This document shows positions 60,662 through 64,000 of a stretch of 64,000 nt of DNA, piece by piece. Made by a program: the position numbers and the translations under genes. Each line of letters begins with the position of its first letter. The first letter of the stretch is position 1. The notes under the pieces are model-generated. The model did not search any database. It saw only the letters and a list, made by a program, of their open reading frames with translations, and was not told the origin of the DNA. Source of the DNA: Isoetes taiwanensis (lineage: Eukaryota; Streptophyta; Lycopodiopsida; Isoetales; Isoetaceae); NCBI GenBank assembly GCA_021234155.1, contig JAJEKV010000075.1, positions 1,738,001-1,802,000 on the forward strand, written 5' to 3'.

Positions 60662-60730
60662 GGGGTTGTGGCTCAGATGGTAGAGTGTTTGCTTTCCATG
60701 CGAGAGACATTGGATCGATAAATTTCTCCA
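60662..60730 (+). tRNA. tRNA-Ala-like pseudogene with a UCC anticodon
   Basis: The body (GGGGTTGTGGCTCAGATGGTAGAG...) is that of tRNA-Ala, but the anticodon loop reads TTTCCAT, so the anticodon is TCC (Gly) rather than TGC. The T arm is shortened and does not fold well (total about 69 bp against 73), and the lower acceptor stem mismatches. It is most likely non-functional. Confidence 0.65.
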
Positions 60731-60954
60731 TTGTTTTTGAACATCATTGTTAAATAAGGACATGAAAGACTCAAATGATGTCGAATTAAAATTTAAAATA
60801 ATAGCATTGTCAAATAGTGATATAAAAGACTCACCAACAAAAAAAAGTCAAATTCAAATTTAAATAATTATTTAGCAATATTTGCTAACGCATTGGCTTC
60901 TATCTATATATCAAACTGCTAATAAGAGGCTTTAAAGAGCTAAAGTGTTATTAT

Positions 60955-61027
60955 GGGGTTGTAGCTCAGTTGGTAGAGTGTTCGCATTGCATGTGAGAGG
61001 CATTGGCATCGATATCCATCTTCTCCA
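60955..61027 (+). tRNA. tRNA-Ala (TGC)-like gene, probably a pseudogene
   Basis: The 73-bp sequence starts GGGGTTGTAGCTCAGTTGG, has the anticodon loop ATTGCAT (TGC, Ala) and ends TTCTCCA. The G3:U70 pair that marks Ala tRNAs is kept. Two T-T mismatches in the acceptor stem and a weak T stem (GGCATCGATATCC) argue for decay. The flank 'ctttaaagagctaaagtgttatta' also precedes the 60662 copy, so the pair arose by local duplication. Confidence 0.68.
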
Positions 61028-62604
61028 TCGGCATCATTAACAATGACACACTAGATTATTTCGAGGAGTTTATGGATCATTATTATTATCAGTTACACAA
61101 GAGAATTTTCAAGAAATTTAGGGACCAAAAATATCTGAGATTCCTCAACCTCAAACCGCAACTGTCTTATCTCTTTTTTCTAGAATAGTTAAAGTGCCCT
61201 CCAACTTAGAGGCATATTTAGTAACTTTTGCTAATATTACTTTTCTAGCTCATCAAATTCAAAATTTATCTTCATAACATTGTAGATTAGGATAAGAGTG
61301 TTCCAAAGAACCCCAATTTGTCTAAATCGGAGTTGGAATTCACAAATTATACTCCTTTGAGTTATTATTCAAGAACTTACTTCCGAAAAGTACTATAGCT
61401 TGAAAAATTCAAGAACAATTTGGATGATCTTTCTTCATACCAGAAACATCTTGCTGCCATCTATATATTTTGTGAAGGCACTTGTTCGTTCTCCCTGCTA
61501 TAGAAAAATTTGTTGCCATTGTAGCCAGTAACCTTTTTTTGGGCATTTTGATAATTTTGGCAAGTGTAAGGGCATTCTGGTATTGTTTTCTACGATCTTT
61601 TTACTACTAGAGTATTTTTGATGAACTTGGTCATGCCGAATTCATGGCATTTCGATCGATAACTAGTATTAAGATCTAACAAACCTTCAATACTTATATA
61701 TCTACAAGTAATTTATGATTTGCTTATAAATTATTTCTACTCTTGTTTTCTTGGACCCATTTCTCCAAGAATTCTTCCAAAATCCTATCAATCTTGGCTT
61801 CAAGTTCTTGCTCACCAGAATATTATTTTTTATTGCCAAAATTTTTTCATCTTCTATAGCTTTCATGTTAAGAAGAAACGATTTTATCTCTATAGGGTCA
61901 TTGTCTAGAATATGTTTAACTTTAGTTCTTGGGATAAAATAATAGACATCTGGAAAATATGAAAAATTTTCATAAGCTCTTGAGTTACCGTATCCTTTGA
62001 TGACAAATTCAACAAACTTTGGACCTATCCAAATTTAATAGATAGCACTTCAAGGATGATAGTATATAATCTTTTAACCCTTATTGACTTTTCTATAAGC
62101 TTTAAAAGTTATATTATATAAGTCTATTTTCTAATCAAAATGAGCCTAAACTGGTATCTAAACTAATTTTTACTTGAATCTATTGAAAGCTACATTTTTT
62201 GAATAAATAATCTAAAAATATAAATCCTAAAATTTCAATGATTTAACAAATTTATATTTGACAGAAAACAATTTGTAAATGAATCTTAATAGTTTGATAA
62301 GTGATTAACTCATTGACTTAATACAATTATAAGGATTTCATTATTTACAAACTCTTACCATGTACTATGATAAATAATATATTTATTAAAAATATAAATT
62401 TTAAAATAGTAATATATAAGTCATTTTTGAAAAACTCATAAATAGTGTTTGACAAATAAAAAGAATGCTTATTTGTAAATATTAAAGTTATATATAAAAT
62501 CTAGACTAATCTCTACCTATATAAAGCAGTTTGTTGTTTTTCTTTTTTTCTTGTGCCTTCCAAATATTTTTGCACCTCAATCTAAACGCAAGTCTAGTTG
62601 TTAT

Positions 62605-62626
62605 GTTTTTTTTTTTTTTTTTTTTA
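62605..62626. repeat. Poly-T tract (about 20 bp)
   Basis: An uninterrupted T run that marks the right-hand limit of the AT-rich tract. Confidence 0.9.
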
Positions 62627-64000
62627 TTATGAGAATATCTCGGGTAATGTAAGTAATAATTGAAAACCATTACTCTATCTAACATGATTGGACAAATATG
62701 GACATATGAGGTAATGGTATAAGGGGTATAGTTTTCCCAAATTATAATTAAAAATACAAGAAGGATAACGTAATGGTTTATGCAAAATTGTCTTTTAACC
62801 TTTTAGGGTTATGCATGATCGACATCTACCGTGGCCGGTATCAAGGAACGGCCACAGATGGAGGCGTGACCTCTGTCCGGCAATAAGCTGCTCACAAAAT
62901 CCGTTTTAGGTATGTTCTTTCTCTGCTGGAAACTTAAGGACACAACTTAAGATGTATGGGAGATGTCTAAGTACACGCCATATTCTGCTATAAATATATG
63001 CATGTCAATCCATTCAGATGGCTCTTCCTGTGCTTCTGTCTTGGTGAGGGAGAGATGCTGGATCAGATGTAACTATTGGTTAATGGGTAGAAAGAAGGGT
63101 GATTTAAACATGGCCACTAGGAAGAGGCTGGAGTTTGAAAGGGAAGCGGGGGCCAAAGAACAAGAAATTGTTCGATTTTAGAAGAGCGACCAAAGGCCAC
63201 AGGCGGGAATAGCGATAGAGTTCTTCAATCTCACGGAAATGATGTTAGTAATACCAACATCAAGGAAGGGAATGCTAGCACCAAAGCTACTGAAAAACAC
63301 CGTGCAAGAGGCTGTCGAGAGGTTGAGACTTCTCACAAAGAACCAGATCCTATGAAGGCACCAACCAACTCATCTTTACAATTGGGAGCTCTCCAAAAAT
63401 CGAAGACCATTCAGGTTTTGGGTTTCTTCCTTGTATTTATACTTAATGAGTAATATAGACTTAGATCTAGTGATCTGCTTATGAAAATGAATAAAGCATG
63501 AAATATTTCTGTCATCTTACATTCTGCTTTAAATAGATCTGGTATATGACCATGAAAAGCTGCAGTCTACAAATTTGTTGCTTAAAATTGTCCAGATCTG
63601 AATAATCCAGAGGGTTTTTAGGTAACAAAATGTATTGAGCCTAATAATACATTCTTTAACTTACATTTGATTAAGTTTTTATTCCTAATTATGAAGCAGA
63701 TCTCATGTTCGTTTGACCAGTTCAAGTTACATACTTCTGGCAGGTGTTAACCCATTATATGGACTAAGATCTGGCATGAGATTGATTAGATGATATAAAT
63801 TTGCTCGTATCACTTCGATAGGATGAATGCTCAAGGTTAAATGATCTATGGTGTATATATAGAAATAGCTAAGGTTAGATAAGCCTTGGTAAAATAATAT
63901 GGTAAATGTTTTAACAGAATATACCACTGGACTAAATAAGTAAACTCCATGTGAAGGTATTTAATGGACAGAGGTCTGGATTTACTGCTAGTAATTTGAT
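62627..64000. other. Right end of the window, possible unrecognised transcript
   Basis: A plus-strand frame at 62963-63181 contains a Lys/Arg/Glu-rich end (MGRKKGDLNMATRKRLEFER). A further open stretch near 63180-63350 (NLTEMMLVIPTSRKGMLAPK) follows directly after its stop in the same region. The sequence is GC-richer than its surroundings. I cannot assign a family, and no splice structure is convincing. Confidence 0.3.

Larger units (their letters stand above)
59401..62560. repeat. Old diverged segmental duplication containing tRNA-like genes
   Basis: Two pairs of similar blocks are visible. 'taatagatagcacttcaagnatg...ataagttt' occurs near 59460-59550 and 62036-62130. 'ggaagcatcttgatgccatctatatnttttgtgaaggcacttgttcgttctcc...' runs from 60246 to about 60420 and recurs at 61440-61650. 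The first copy of the second block leads into the tRNA-Trp-like gene; the second keeps only a stub of it (ttcatggcatttcgatcg). The tract is very AT rich. No protein gene is supported. Confidence 0.7.

Noticed and set aside
62963-63181. Considered as a ribosomal or nucleic-acid-binding protein because of its basic end
   Set aside because: Only a short basic run supports it; no domain is recognisable.

Overview
This is nuclear DNA of a land plant, probably a seed or other vascular plant; the clade cannot be fixed from the window. The evidence is a 24-exon gene with GT-AG introns and a telo-box, plus plant-type Ty3/gypsy and copia-like retroelements, a MuDR-like transposon with SWIM and zinc-knuckle domains, a Helitron, a plant LINE and tRNA-like sequences.

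The dominant feature is a direct duplication of about 25.3-25.5 kb. Copy 1 covers 1 to about 25505 and copy 2 about 25898 to 51210, separated by about 390 bp of unrelated sequence (offset 25.7-25.9 kb). Each copy holds, in order: a minus-strand Ty3/gypsy gag-pol remnant with its 5' LTR to the right; a minus-strand MULE (MuDR-like) transposase gene split by a gag-only LTR retrotransposon with a perfect 5-bp target duplication; a 3.35 kb Helitron with canonical ends; a 197-bp MITE-like element; the ribosome-biogenesis gene UTP25 (minus strand, about 7.8 kb); a promoter region with four stacked inverted repeats; a short orphan plus-strand coding end; and part of a pogo/Tigger-like transposase. 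The copies are nearly identical from about 38.9 to 49.6 kb (copy 2) but differ by dense small indels and a repeated CAG/CTG-centred error signature elsewhere, mostly in the transposon-rich half. UTP25 has different, complementary coding lesions in the two copies. I therefore favour an assembly artefact (one locus or two haplotypes, unevenly polished) over a real tandem duplication, though the window cannot prove it.

From 51.2 kb to the end the sequence is single copy. It carries the rest of the pogo/Tigger-like transposase, a small secreted Gly/Trp/Arg-rich protein gene with a TATA box (broken by one base in a T run), a decayed LINE, and an AT-rich tail with three tRNA-like sequences (one Trp, two Ala) inside an old, diverged segmental duplication. 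Apart from UTP25 and the secreted protein, nearly everything is mobile-element sequence. I see no coordinated multi-gene system; the most informative points are the nested insertions, the Helitron with a possible spliced transcript, and the evidence on assembly quality.
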